From positions 62,001-126,000 of the forward strand of contig JBHGNT010000035.1 in NCBI GenBank assembly GCA_043228905.1: 64,000 nt of DNA, given 5' to 3'. Below, one piece after another: positions 14,901 through 27,019 of this stretch. A model generated the notes under the pieces. It ran no database searches and had not been told where the DNA came from. It saw only the letters and a list, made by a program, of their open reading frames with translations. Source of the DNA: Azolla caroliniana (lineage: Eukaryota > Polypodiophyta). The position numbers and the translations under genes were made by a program. Each line of letters opens with the position of its first letter. Positions within the stretch are counted from its first letter, which is position 1.

Positions 14901-17900
14901 ATGAACATTTTAATTTACCTACTAGCTCTTCTCAACTCACTCCTCGAATTTAGTAATTTCGTCATGTCTCTGGACCTGAGTTTCAAAATCTTGATTTTTT
15001 AATTCCATATCAAAACTAGCGTTGTTAGCTTCGATTCGCATGTTTGAACACAAAAATACGATATCACACGAGCCAGGTATGAACATTTTTATTTACTCAA
15101 GGGCTCCTCTCAACTCCCTCCTCAAGTTTGCTAATTTCTTCATATCTCTCGACCTAAGTTTAAAATCTTGAGTTTTTAAATCCACATCATAGCTAGCGTT
15201 GTTAGCTTCGATTCGCATATTTGAACACAAAAATCCGATATCACACTCGCCAGGTATGAATATTTTAATTTACCTACTAGCTCTTCTCAACTCACTCCTC
15301 AAATTTGGTAATTTCGTCATGTCTCTCGACCTGAGTTTCAAAATCTTGATTTTTTAACTCCATATCACTGCTAGCATTGTTACCTTCGATTCGCATGTTT
15401 GAACACAAAAATCCGATATCACACGAGCCAGGTAGGAACATTTTAATTTACTCAAGGGGTCCTCACAACTCCCTCTTCAAGTTTGCTAATTCCGTCATGT
15501 CTCTCGATGTGAGTTTCAAAATCTTGATTTTTTAATTCCATATCATAGCTAGCGTTGTTAGATTCGATTCGCATGTTTGAACACAAAAATCCGATTTCAC
15601 ACGAGCCAGGTATGGACATTTTAGTTTACTCAAGGGCTCCTCTCAACTCCCTCCACAAGTTTGCTAATTTCTTCATATATGTCGACCTGAGTTTCAAAAT
15701 CATGAGTTTTTAAATCCACATCATAGCTAGCGTTATTAGCTTCGATTCGCATGTTTGAATACAAAAATCCGATATCACACTCGCCAGGTATGAATATTTA
15801 AATTTACCTACCTACTCTTCTCAACTCCCTCCTCGAATTTGGTAATTTCGTCATGTCTCTCGACCCTAGTTTGAAAATCTTAATTTTTTAATTCCTTATC
15901 ATAGCTAGCGTTGTTAGCTTTGATTCGCATGTTTGAACACATAAATCCGATATGACACTCGCTAGGTATGAACATTTAAATTTACCTACTAGCTCTTCTC
16001 AACTCACTCCTCAAATTTGGTAATTTCCTCATGTCTCTCGACCTGAGTTTCAAAATCTTGATTTTTTAATTCCATATCATAGGTACCGTTGTTAGCTTCG
16101 ATTCGCATGTTTGAATACAAAAATCCGATATCACACGAGCCAGGTATGGACATTTTCGTTTACTCAAGGGCTCCTCTGAACTCCCTCCTCATGTTTGCTA
16201 ATTTCGTCATGTCTCTCGACCTGAGTTTCAAAATCTTGATTTTTTAATTCCATATCATAGCTAGCGTTGTTAGCTTCGATTCGCATGTCTGAACACAAAA
16301 ATCCGATATCACACGAGCGAGGTATGAACATTTTAATTTACCTACTAGCTCTTCTCAACTCACTCCTCGAATTTAGTAATTTCGTCATGTCTCTCGACCT
16401 GAGTTTCAAAATCTTGATTTTTTAATTCCATATCAAAACTAGCGTTGTTAGCTTCGATTCGCATGTTTGAACACAAAAATCCGATATCACACGAGCCAGT
16501 TATGAACATTTTAATTTACTCAAGGGCTCCTCTCAACTCCCTCCTCAAGTTTGCTAATTTCTTCATATCTCTCGACCTAAGTTTAAAATCTTGAGTTTTT
16601 AAATCCACATCATAGCTAGCGTTGTTAGCTTCGATTCGCATATTTGAACACAAAAATCCGATATCACACTCGCCAGGTATGAATATTTTAATTTACCTAC
16701 TAGCTCTTCTCAACTCACTCCTCAAATTTGGTAATTTCGTCATGTCTCTCGACCTGAGTTTCAAAATCTTGATTTTTTAACTCCATATCATTGCTAGCGT
16801 TGTTAGATTCGATTCACATGTTTGAACACAAAAATCCGATATCACACGAGCCAGGTAGGAACATTTTAATTTACTCTAGGGGTCCTCACAACTCCCTCTT
16901 CAAGTTTGCTAATTTCGTCATGTCTCTCGATGTGAGTTTCAAAATCTTGATTTTTTAATTCCATATCATAGCTAGCGTTGTTAGATTCGATTCGCATGTT
17001 TGAACACAAAAATCCGATTTCACACGAGCCAGGTATGGACATTTTAGTTTACTCAAGGGCTCCTCTCAACTCCCTCCTCAAGTTTGTTAATTTATTCATA
17101 TCTCTCGACCTGAGTTTCAAAATTATGAGTTTTTAAATCCACATCATAGCTAGCGTTCTTAGCTTCGATTCGCATGTTTGAATACAAAAAATCCGATATC
17201 ACACTCGCCAGGTATGAATATTTAAATTTACCTACCTACTCTTCTCAACTCCCTCCTCAAATTTGGTAATTTTGTCATGTCTCTCGACCCTAGTTTGAAA
17301 ATCTTGATTTTTTAATTCCTTATCATAGCTAGCGTTGTTAGCTTTGATTCGCATGTTTGAACACATAAATCCGATATGACACTCGCTAGGTATGAACATT
17401 TAAATTTACCTACTAGCTCTTCTCAACTCACTCCTCAAATTTGGTAATTTCCTCATATCTCTCGACCTGAGTTTCAAAATCTTGATTTTTTAATTCCATA
17501 TCATAGGTACCGTTGTTAGCTTCGATTCACATGTTTGAATACAAAAATCCGATACCACACGAGCCAGGTATGGACATTTTGGTTTACTCAAGGGCTCCTC
17601 TGAACTCCCTCCTCATGTTTGCTAATTTCGTCATGTCTCTCGACCTGAGTTTCAAAATCTTGATTTTTTAATTCCATATCATAGCTAGCGTTGTTAGCTT
17701 CGATTCGCATGTCTGAACACAAAAATCCGATATCACACGAGCCAGGTATGAACATTTTAATTTACCTACTAGCTCTTCTCAACTCACTCCTCGAATTTAG
17801 TAATTTCGTCATGTCTCTCGACCTGAGTTTCAAAATCTTGATTTTTTAATTCCATATCAAAACTAGCGTTGTTAGCTTCGATTCGCATGTTTGAACACAA

Positions 17901-18906
17901 AAATCCGATATCACACGAGCCAGGTATGAACATTTTAATTTACTCAAGGGCTCCTCTCAACTCCCTCCTCAAGTTTGCTAATTTCTTCATATCTCTCGAC
18001 CTAAGTTTAAAATCTTGAGTTTTTAAATCCACATCATAGCTAGCGTTGTTAGCTTCGATTCGCATATTTGAACACAAAAATCCGATATCACACTCGCCAG
18101 GTATGAATATTTTAATTTACCTACTAGCTCTTCTCAACTCACTCCTCAAATTTGGTAATTTCGTCATGTCTCTCGACCTGAGTTTCAAAATCTTGATTTT
18201 TTAACTCCATATCATTGCTAGCGTTGTTAGATTCGATTCACATGTTTGAACACAAAAATCCGATATCACACGAGCCAGGTAGGAACATTTTAATTTACTC
18301 TAGGGGTCCTCACAACTCCCTCTTCAAGTTTGCTAATTTCGTCATGTCTCTCGATGTGAGTTTCAAAATCTTGATTTTTTAATTCCATATCATAGCTAGC
18401 GTTGTTAGATTCGATTCGCATGTTTGAACACAAAAATCCGATTTCACGGAGCCAGGTATGGACATTTTAGTTTACTCAAGGGCTCCTCTCAACTCCCTCC
18501 TCAAGTTTGTTAATTTCTTCATATCTCTCGACCTGAGTTTCAAAATCATGAGTTTTTAAATCCACATCATAGCTAGCGTTCTTAGCTTCGATTCGCATGT
18601 TTGAATACAAAAATCCGATATCACACTCGCCAGGTATGAACATTTAAATTTACCTACCTACTCTTCTCAACTCCCTCCTCAAATTTGGTAATTTCGTTAT
18701 GTCTCTCGACCTAATTTCTCAAATCTTGATTTTTTAATTCCTTATCATAGCTAGCGTTGTTATCTTCGATTCGCATGTTTGAACACATAAATCCGATATC
18801 ACACTCGCCAGGTATGAACATTTAAATTTACCTACTAGCTCTTCTCAACTCACTCCTCAAATTTGGTAATTTCCTCATGTCTCTCGACCTGAGTTTCAAA
18901 ATCTTG
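11991..18906 (+). repeat. 8-mer higher-order repeat (1424 bp), about 4.8 copies
   Basis: This is the second block of the 8-mer unit found at 2956-7905. The aggggtcctc marker is at 12609, 14032, 15455, 16878 and 18302, so this block holds one more unit than the first. Variants such as the cgagcgaggtatg monomer occur in alternate units, which suggests duplication of pairs of units. The block ends at about 18906, where it enters the same downstream monomers that follow the first block. Confidence 0.85.
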
Positions 18907-20291
18907 ACTTTTTAATTCAATATCATAGCTAGCGTTGTTAGATTCGATTCGCATATTTGAACACAAAAATCCGATATCACACAAGCCAGGTAGGAACATT
19001 TTAATTTACTCAAGGGCTCCTCTCAACTCCCTCCTCAAGTTTGCTATTTTCGTCATGTCTCTCGACCTGAGTTTCAAAATCTTTATTTTTTAATTCCATA
19101 TCATAGATAGCGTTGTTAGATTTGATTCACATGTTTGAACACAAAAATCCGATATCACACGAGCCAGATAGGAACATTTTAATTTACTCAAGGGCTCCTC
19201 TCAACTCCCTCCTCAAGTTTGCTAATTTCTTCATATTTCTCGACCTGAGTTTCAAAATCTTGATTTTTCAATTCCATATCATAGCTAGCGTTGTTAGCTT
19301 CGATTCGCATGTTTGAACACAAAAATCTGATATCATACGAGCCAGGTACGAACATTTTAATTTACTCAACGGCTCCTCTCAACTCCCTCCTCAAGTTTGC
19401 TAATTTCGTCATGCCTCTTGACCTGAGTTTCAAAATCTTGATTTTTTAATTCCATATCATAGCTTGCGTTGTTAGCTTCGATTCGCATGTCTGAACACAA
19501 AAATCCGATATCACACGAGACAGGTATGAGCATTTTAATTTACCTACTAGCTCTTCTCAACTCCTTCCTCGAATTTGGTAATTTCGTCATGTCTCTGGAC
19601 CTGAGTTTCAAAATCTTGATTTTTTAATTCCATATCAAAACTAGCGTTGTTAGCTTCGATTCGCATGTTTGAACACAAAAATCCGATATCACACGAGCCA
19701 GGTAGGAACATTTTAATTTACTCAAGGGCTCCTCTCAACACCCTCCTCAAGTTTGCTAATTTCTTCATATCTCTCGACCTGAGTTTCAAAATCTTGATTT
19801 TTTAATTCGATATCATAGCTAGTGTTGTTAGCTTCGATTCGCATGTTTGAACACAAAAATCCGATATCACACGAGCCAGGTATGAACAATTTAATTTACC
19901 TACTAGCTCTTCTCAACTCACTCCTCAAATTTGGTAATTTCGTCATGTCTCTCGACCTGAGTTTCAAAATCTTGATTTTTTAATTCCATATCATAGCTAG
20001 CGTTTTAAGCTTCGATTCGTATGTTTGAACACAACAATCCGATATCACACGAGCCAGGTATAAACATTTTAATTTATTCAAGGGCTCCTCTCAACTCCCT
20101 CCTCAAGTTTGCTAATTTCTTCATATCTCTCGACCTGAGTTTCAAAATCTTGATTTTTTAATTCCATATCATAGCTACCGCTGTTAGCTTCGATTCGCAT
20201 GTTTGAACACATAAATTCGATATGACACGAGCCACGTATGAACATTTTAATTTACCTACTAGCTCTTCTCAACTCACTCCTCAAATTTGGT
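18907..20291 (+). repeat. Copy of satellite segment 7906-9290
   Basis: Matches 7906-9290 at an offset of 11,001 bp, with scattered substitutions. Similarity stops at about 20291: the upstream copy continues catgtctcacgacctgcg, while this one continues catgtctctcgacctgag. This marks the end of the large duplication. Confidence 0.7.
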
Positions 20292-22030
20292 AATTTCATC
20301 ATGTCTCTCGACCTGAGTTTCAAAATCTTGATTTTTAAATTCCATATCATAGGTAGCGTTGTTAGCTTCGATTCGCATGTTTGAACACATAAATCCAATA
20401 TCACCCGAGCCAGGTATGAACATTTTAATTTACTCAAGGGCTCCTCTCAACTCCCTCCTCCAGTTTGCTAATTTCGTCATGTCTCTCGACCTGAGTTTCA
20501 AAATCTTGATTTTTTAATTCCATATCATAGCTAGCTTTGTTAGCTTCGATTCGCATGTTTGAACACAAAAATCCGATATCACACGAGCCAGGTATGAACA
20601 TTTTAATTTACCTACTAGCTCTTCTCAACTCACTCCTCAAATTTGGTAATTTCGTCATGTCTCTCGACCTGAGTTTCAAAATCTTGATTTTTTAATTCCA
20701 TATCATAGCTAGGGTTTTTAGCTTCGATTCGCATGTTTGAACACAAAAATCCGATATCACACGAGCCAGGTATAAACATTTTAATTTATTCAAGGTCTCC
20801 TCTCAACTCCCTCCTCAAGTTTGCTAATTTCTTGATATCTCTCGACCTGAGTTTAAAAATCTTGATTTTTTAATTCCATATCATAGCTACCGCTGTTAGC
20901 TTCGATTCGCATGTTTGAACACATAAATTCGATATGACACGAGCCACGTATGAACATTTTAATTTACCTACTAGCTCTTCTCAACTCACTCCTCAAATTT
21001 GGTAATTTCGTCATGTCTCACGACCTGCGTTTCAAAATCTTGACTTTTTAATTCCATATCATAGCTAGCGTTGTTAGATTCGATTAGCATATTTGAACAC
21101 AAAAATCCGATATCACACGAGCCAGGTAGGAACATTTTAATTTACTCAAGGGCTCCTCTCAACTCCCTCCTCAAGTTTGCTATTTTCGTCATGTCTCTCG
21201 ACCTGAGTTTCAAAATCTTGATTTTTTAATTCTATATCATAGCTAGCTTTGTTAGCTTCGATTCGCATGTTTGAACACAAAAATCCGATATCACACGAGC
21301 CAGGTATGAACATTTTAATTTACCTACTAGCTCTTCTAAACTCACTCCTCAAATTTGGTAATTTCGTCATGTCTCTCGACCTGAGTTTCAAAATCTTGAT
21401 TTTTTAATTCCATATCATAGCTAGGGTTTTTAGCTTCGATTAGCATGTTTGAACACAAAAATCCGATATCACACGAGCCAGGTATAAACATTTTAATTTA
21501 TTCAAGGTCTCCTCTCAACTCCCTCCTCAAGTTTGCTAATTTCTTAATATCTCTCGACCTGAGTTTAAAAATCTTGATTTTTTAATTCCATATCATAGCT
21601 ACCGCTGTTAGCTTCGATTCGCATGTTTGAACACATAAATTCGATATAACACGAGCCACGTATGAACATTTTAATTTACCTACTAGCTCTTCTCAACTCA
21701 CTCCTCAAATTTGGTAATTTCGTCATGTCTCACGACTTGCGTTTTAAAATCTTGACTTTTTAATTCCATATCATAGCTAGCGTTGTTAGATTCGATTAGC
21801 ATATTTGAACACAAAAATCCGATATCACACGAGCCAAGTAGGAACATTTTAATTTACTCAAGGGCTCCTCTCAACTCCCTCCTCAAGTTTGCTATTTTCG
21901 TCATGTCTCTCGACCTGAGTTTCAAAATCTTTATTTTTTAATTCCATATCATAGCTAGCGTTATTAGAATCGATTCGTATGTTTGAACACAAAAATCCGA
22001 TATCACACGAGCCAGGGAGGAACATTTTAA
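20177..22030 (+). repeat. 4-mer higher-order repeat (712 bp), about 2.5 copies
   Basis: The private variant accgctgttagc occurs at 20177, 20889 and 21601, exactly 712 bp (four monomers) apart. The second and third units also share tataaacattttaatttatt, agggtttttagc and gtctcacgac. A single accgctgttagc at 9176 is the counterpart inside the upstream duplicated segment. Confidence 0.8.
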
Positions 22031-22679
22031 TTTACTCAAGGGCTCCTCTCAACTCCCTCCTCAAGTTTGTTATTTTCGTCATGTCTCTCGACCTGAGTTT
22101 CAAATTCTTGATTTTATAATTCTATATCATAGCTAGCGTTTTTAGCTTCAATTCGCATGTTTGAACACAAAAATCCGATATCACACGAGCCAGGTAGGAA
22201 CATTTTAATTTACTCAAGGGCTCCTCTCAACTACCTCCTCAAGTTTGCTATTTTCGTCATGTCTCACGACCTGCGTTTCAAAATCTTGACTTTTTAATTC
22301 CATATCATAGCTAGCGTTGTTAGATTCGAATGGCATATTTGAACACAAAAATCCGATATCACACGAGCCAGGTAGGAACATTTTAATTTAGTCAAGGGCT
22401 CCTCTCAACTCCCTCCTCAAGTTTGCTATTTTCGTCATGTCTCTCGACCTGAGTTTCAAAATCTTGATTTTTTAATTCCATATCATAGCTAGCGTAGTTA
22501 GCTTCGATTCGCATGTTTGAACACAAAAATCCGATATCACACGAGCCTGGTATGAACATTTTAATTTCCCTACTAGCTCTTCTCAACTCACTCCCCAAAT
22601 TTAGTAGTTTCTTCATGTCTCTCCACCTGAGTTTCAAAATCTTGATTTTCTAATTACATATCATAGCTAGCGTTGGTAG

Positions 22680-24100
22680 CTTCGATTCGCATGTTTGAAC
22701 ACAAAAATCCGATATCACACTTGCCAGGTATGAACATTTTAATTTACCTAGTAGCTCTTCTCAACTCACTCCTCAAATTTGGTAATTTCGTCATGTCTCT
22801 CGACCTGAGTTTCAAAATCTTGATTTTTTAATTCCATATCATAGCTAGCATTGTTCGATTCGATTCGCATGTTTGAACACAAAAACCCGATATCACACTC
22901 GCCAGGTATGACATTTTAATTTACCTACTCGCTCTTCTCAACTCACTCCTCAAATTTAGTAGTTTCGTCATGTCTCTCGACCTGAGTTTCAAAATCTTAA
23001 TTTTTTAATTAGATATCATAGCTAGCGTTGTTAGCTTCGATTCGCATGTTTGAATACATAAATCCGATATGACACGAGCCACGTATGAACATTTTAATTT
23101 ACCTACTAGCTCTTCTCAACTCACTCCTCAAATTTGGTAATTTCGTCATGTCTCTCGACCTGAATTTCAAAATCTTGATTTTTTAATTCCATATCATAGC
23201 TAGCGTTGTTAGCTTCGATTCGCATGTTTGAACACATAAATTCGATTTGACACGAGCCACGTATGAACATTTTAATTTACCTACTAGCTCTTCTCAACTC
23301 ACTCCTCAAATTTGGTAATTTCGTCATGTCTCTCGACCTGAATTTCAAAATCTTGATTTTTTTATTCCATATCATAGGTAGCGTTGTTAGCTTCGATTCA
23401 CATGTTTCAACACAAAAATCCGATATCACACGAGCCAGGTATGAACATTTTAATTTACTCAAGGGCTCCTCTCAACTCCCTCCTCAAGTTTGCTAATTTC
23501 GTCATGTCTCTCGACCTGAGTTTCAAAATCTTGATATTCTAACTCCATATCATAGCTAGCGTCGTTAGATTCGATTCGCATGTTTGAACACATAAATCCG
23601 ATATGAGACGAGCGAGGTATGAACATTTTAATTTACTCAAGGGCTCCTCTCAACTCCCTCCTCAAGTTTGCTAATTTCGTCATGTCTCTCGAGCTGAGTT
23701 CAAAATCTTGATTTTTTAATTTCATATCATAGCTAGCGTTGTTAGCTTCGATTCGCATGTTTGAACACATAAATCCGATATCACACTCGCCAGGTATGAA
23801 CATTTTAATTTACCTAGTAGCTCTTCTCAACTCACTCCTCAAATTTGGTAATTTCGTCATGTCTCTCGACCTGAGTTTCAAAATCTTGATTTTTTAATTC
23901 CATATCATAGCTAGCATTGTTCGATTCGATTCGCATGTTTGAACACAAAAACCCGATATCACACTCGCCAGGTATGACATTTTAATTTACCTACTCGCTC
24001 TTCTCAACTCACTCCTCAAATTTAGTAGTTTCGTCATGTCTCTCGACCTGAGTTTCAAAATCTTGATTTTTAAAGTAGATATCATAGCTAGCGTTGTTAG
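22680..24100 (+). repeat. Roughly 6-monomer satellite duplication (1066 bp)
   Basis: A distinctive monomer start, gcattgttcgattcgattcg followed by aaaacccgatatc and ggtatgacatttt, occurs at about 22850 and 23916, 1066 bp apart. Further downstream a 3-monomer (534 bp) repetition is seen between about 25038 and 25572. Confidence 0.6.
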
Positions 24101-27019
24101 CTTCGATTCGCATGTTTGAACACAAAAATTCGATATGACACGAGCCACGTATGAACATTTTAATTTACCTACTAGCTCTTCTCTACTCACTCCTCAAATT
24201 TTGTAATTTCGTCATGTCTCTCGACCTGAGTTTCAAAATCTTGATTTTTTAATTCCATATCATAGCTAGCGTTTTTAGCTTCGATTCGCATGTTTGAACA
24301 CAAAAATCCGATATCACACGAGCCACGTATGAACATTTTAATTTATTCAAGGGCTCATCTCAACTCCCTCCTCAAGTTTGCTATTTTCGTCATGTCTCTC
24401 CACCTGAGTTTCAAAATCTTGATTTTTTAATTCCATATCATAGCTAGCGTTGTTAGATTCGATTCGCATGTTTGAACACAAAAATCCGATATCACACGAG
24501 CCAGGGAGGAACATTTTAATTTACTCAAGGGCTCCTCTCAACTCCCTCCTCAAGTTTGCTATTTTCATCATGTCTCTCGACCTGAGTTTCAAATTCTTGA
24601 TTTTCTAATTCTATATCATAGCTAGCGTAGTTAGCTTCGATTCGCATGTTTGAACACAACAACCCGATATCACACGAGCTAGGTATGAACATTTTAATTT
24701 ACTCAAGGGCTCCTCTCAACCCCCTCCTCAAGTTTGCTATTTTCGAGTTTCAAAATCTTGATTTTTTAATTCCATATCATAGCTAGCGTTGTTAGCTTCG
24801 ATTCACATGTTTGAACACAAAAATCCAATATCACACGAGCCAGGTATGGACATTTTAATTTACTCAAGGGCTCCTCTAAACTCCCTCCTCAAGTTTGCTA
24901 ATTTCTTCATATCTCTCGACCTGAGTTTCAAAATCTTGAGTTATTAAATCCACATCATAGCTACCGTTGTTAGCTTCGATTCGCATGTTTGAACACAAAA
25001 ATCCGATATCACACTCGCCAGGTATGAACATTTAAATTTAACTACTAGCTCTTCTCAACTCCCTCCTGAAATTTGCTGATTTCGTCATGTCTCTTAACCT
25101 GAGTTTCAAAATCTTGATTTTATAATTCCATATCATAGCTAGCGTTTTTAGCTTCGATTCGCATATTTGAACACAAAAATCCGATATCACACGAACCAGG
25201 TATGAACATTTTAATTTACTCAAGGGCTTCTCTCAACTCCCTCCTCAAGTTTGCTAATTTCGTCATGTCTCTCGACCTGAGTTTCAAAATCTTGATTTTT
25301 TAATTGCATATGATAGCTAGCGTAGTTAGCTTCGATTCGCATGTTTGAACACATAAATCCGATATGACACGAGCCAGGTATGAACATTTTAATTTACGTA
25401 CTAGCTCTTCTCAAATCCCTCCTCAAGTTTGCTAATTTCATAATGTCTCTCGACCTGAGTTTCAAAATCTTGATTTTTTAATTCCATATCATAGCTAGCG
25501 TTGTTAGCTTCGATTCGCATGTTTGAACACAGAAATCCGATATCACACTCGCCAGGTATGAACATTTAAATTTAACTACTAGCTCTTCTCAACTCCCTCC
25601 TCAAATTTGCTGATTTCGTCATGTCTCTTGACCTGAGTTTCAAAATCTTGATTTTATAATTCCATATCATAGCGAGCGTTTTTAGCTTCGATTCGCATAT
25701 TTGAACACAAAAATCCGATATCACACGAACCAGGTATGAACATTTTAATTTACTCAAGGGCTTCTCTCAACTCCCTCCTCAAGTTTGCTAATTTCTTCAT
25801 GTCTCTCGACCTGAGTTTCAAAATCTTGATTTTCTAATTCCATATCATCGCAAGCGTTGTTAGCTTCGATTCGCATGTTTGAACACAAGAATCCAATATC
25901 AAAGGAGCCAGATATGAACATTTTAATTTACCTACTTACTCTTGTCAACTCCCGCCTCAAATTTGCTAATTTCTTCATGTCTCTCGACCTGAGTTTCGAA
26001 ATCTTGATTTTTTAATTCCATGTCATAGCAAGCGGAGTTAGCTTCGATTCGCATGTTTAAACACAAAAATCCGATATCACCCGAGCTAGGTATGAACATT
26101 TTAATTTACCTACTTGCTCTATATCATAGCTAGCTTAATTAGCTTCGATTCGCATGTTTGAACACAAAACTTCGATATAACACGAGCCAAGTATGAACAT
26201 TTTAATTTACTAACGCGCTCTTGTCAACTCCCGGCTCAAATCTGCTAATTTCATTATGTCTCTCGACGTGAGTTTCAAAATCTTAATTTTCAAATTCCAT
26301 ATCATAGCAAGCGTTGTTAGTTTCGATTCGCATGGTTCACCACAGAAATACGATATCACACGACCTAGGTATGAACATTTTAATTTACCTACTTGCTCTT
26401 GTCAACTCCCGCTTCAAATTTGCTAATTTCTTCATGTCTCTCGACCTGAGTTTCAAAATCTTGATTTTTTAATTCCATATCATAGCAAGCGTAGTTAGCT
26501 TCGATTCGCACGTTTGAACACACAAATCCAATATCACAGGAGCCAGGTATGAACATTTTAATTTACCTACTTGCTCTTGTCAACTCCCGCCTCAAATTTG
26601 CTAATTTCTTCATGTCTCTCGACTTGAGTTTCAAAATCTTGACTTTTTAATTCTATATCATAGCTAGCTTTGTTAGCTTCGATTGGCATGTTTGAACACA
26701 AAAATCCGATATCGCACGAGCTAGGTACGAACATTTTAATTTACCTACTTGCTCTTGTCAACTCACGGCTCAAATTTGCTAATTTCTTCATGTCTCTCGA
26801 CCTTAGTGTCAAAATCTTAATTTTTTAATTCCATATCATAGCAAGCGTTGTTAGCTTCGATTCGCATGTTTCACCACATAATTTCGATATCACACGACCC
26901 AGGTATGAATATTTTAATTTACTAACGCGCTCTTGTCAACTCCCGCCTAAAATTTGCTAATTTCTTCATGTCTCTCGACCTGAGTTTCAAAATCTTGATT
27001 TTTTAATTCCATATCATAG

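Larger units (their letters stand above)
1..25850 (+). repeat. 178-bp satellite array, subfamily A
   Basis: This is a head-to-tail tandem array of about 145 AT-rich monomers with a period of 178 bp. The phrase gttgttagcttcgattcgca recurs at 3, 181, 345 and 523, and so on to the end; the 164-bp step is a monomer with a 14-bp deletion. Subfamily A monomers typically carry ctagcgttgttag, tcaactccctcctcaag and tttcgtcatg. All copies point the same way. There is no long reading frame: 178 is not a multiple of 3, so frames shift at every monomer. Length, homogeneity and higher-order organisation resemble plant centromeric satellites, but a non-centromeric heterochromatic satellite cannot be excluded. 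The right boundary is a transition zone, not a sharp base. Confidence 0.95.
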
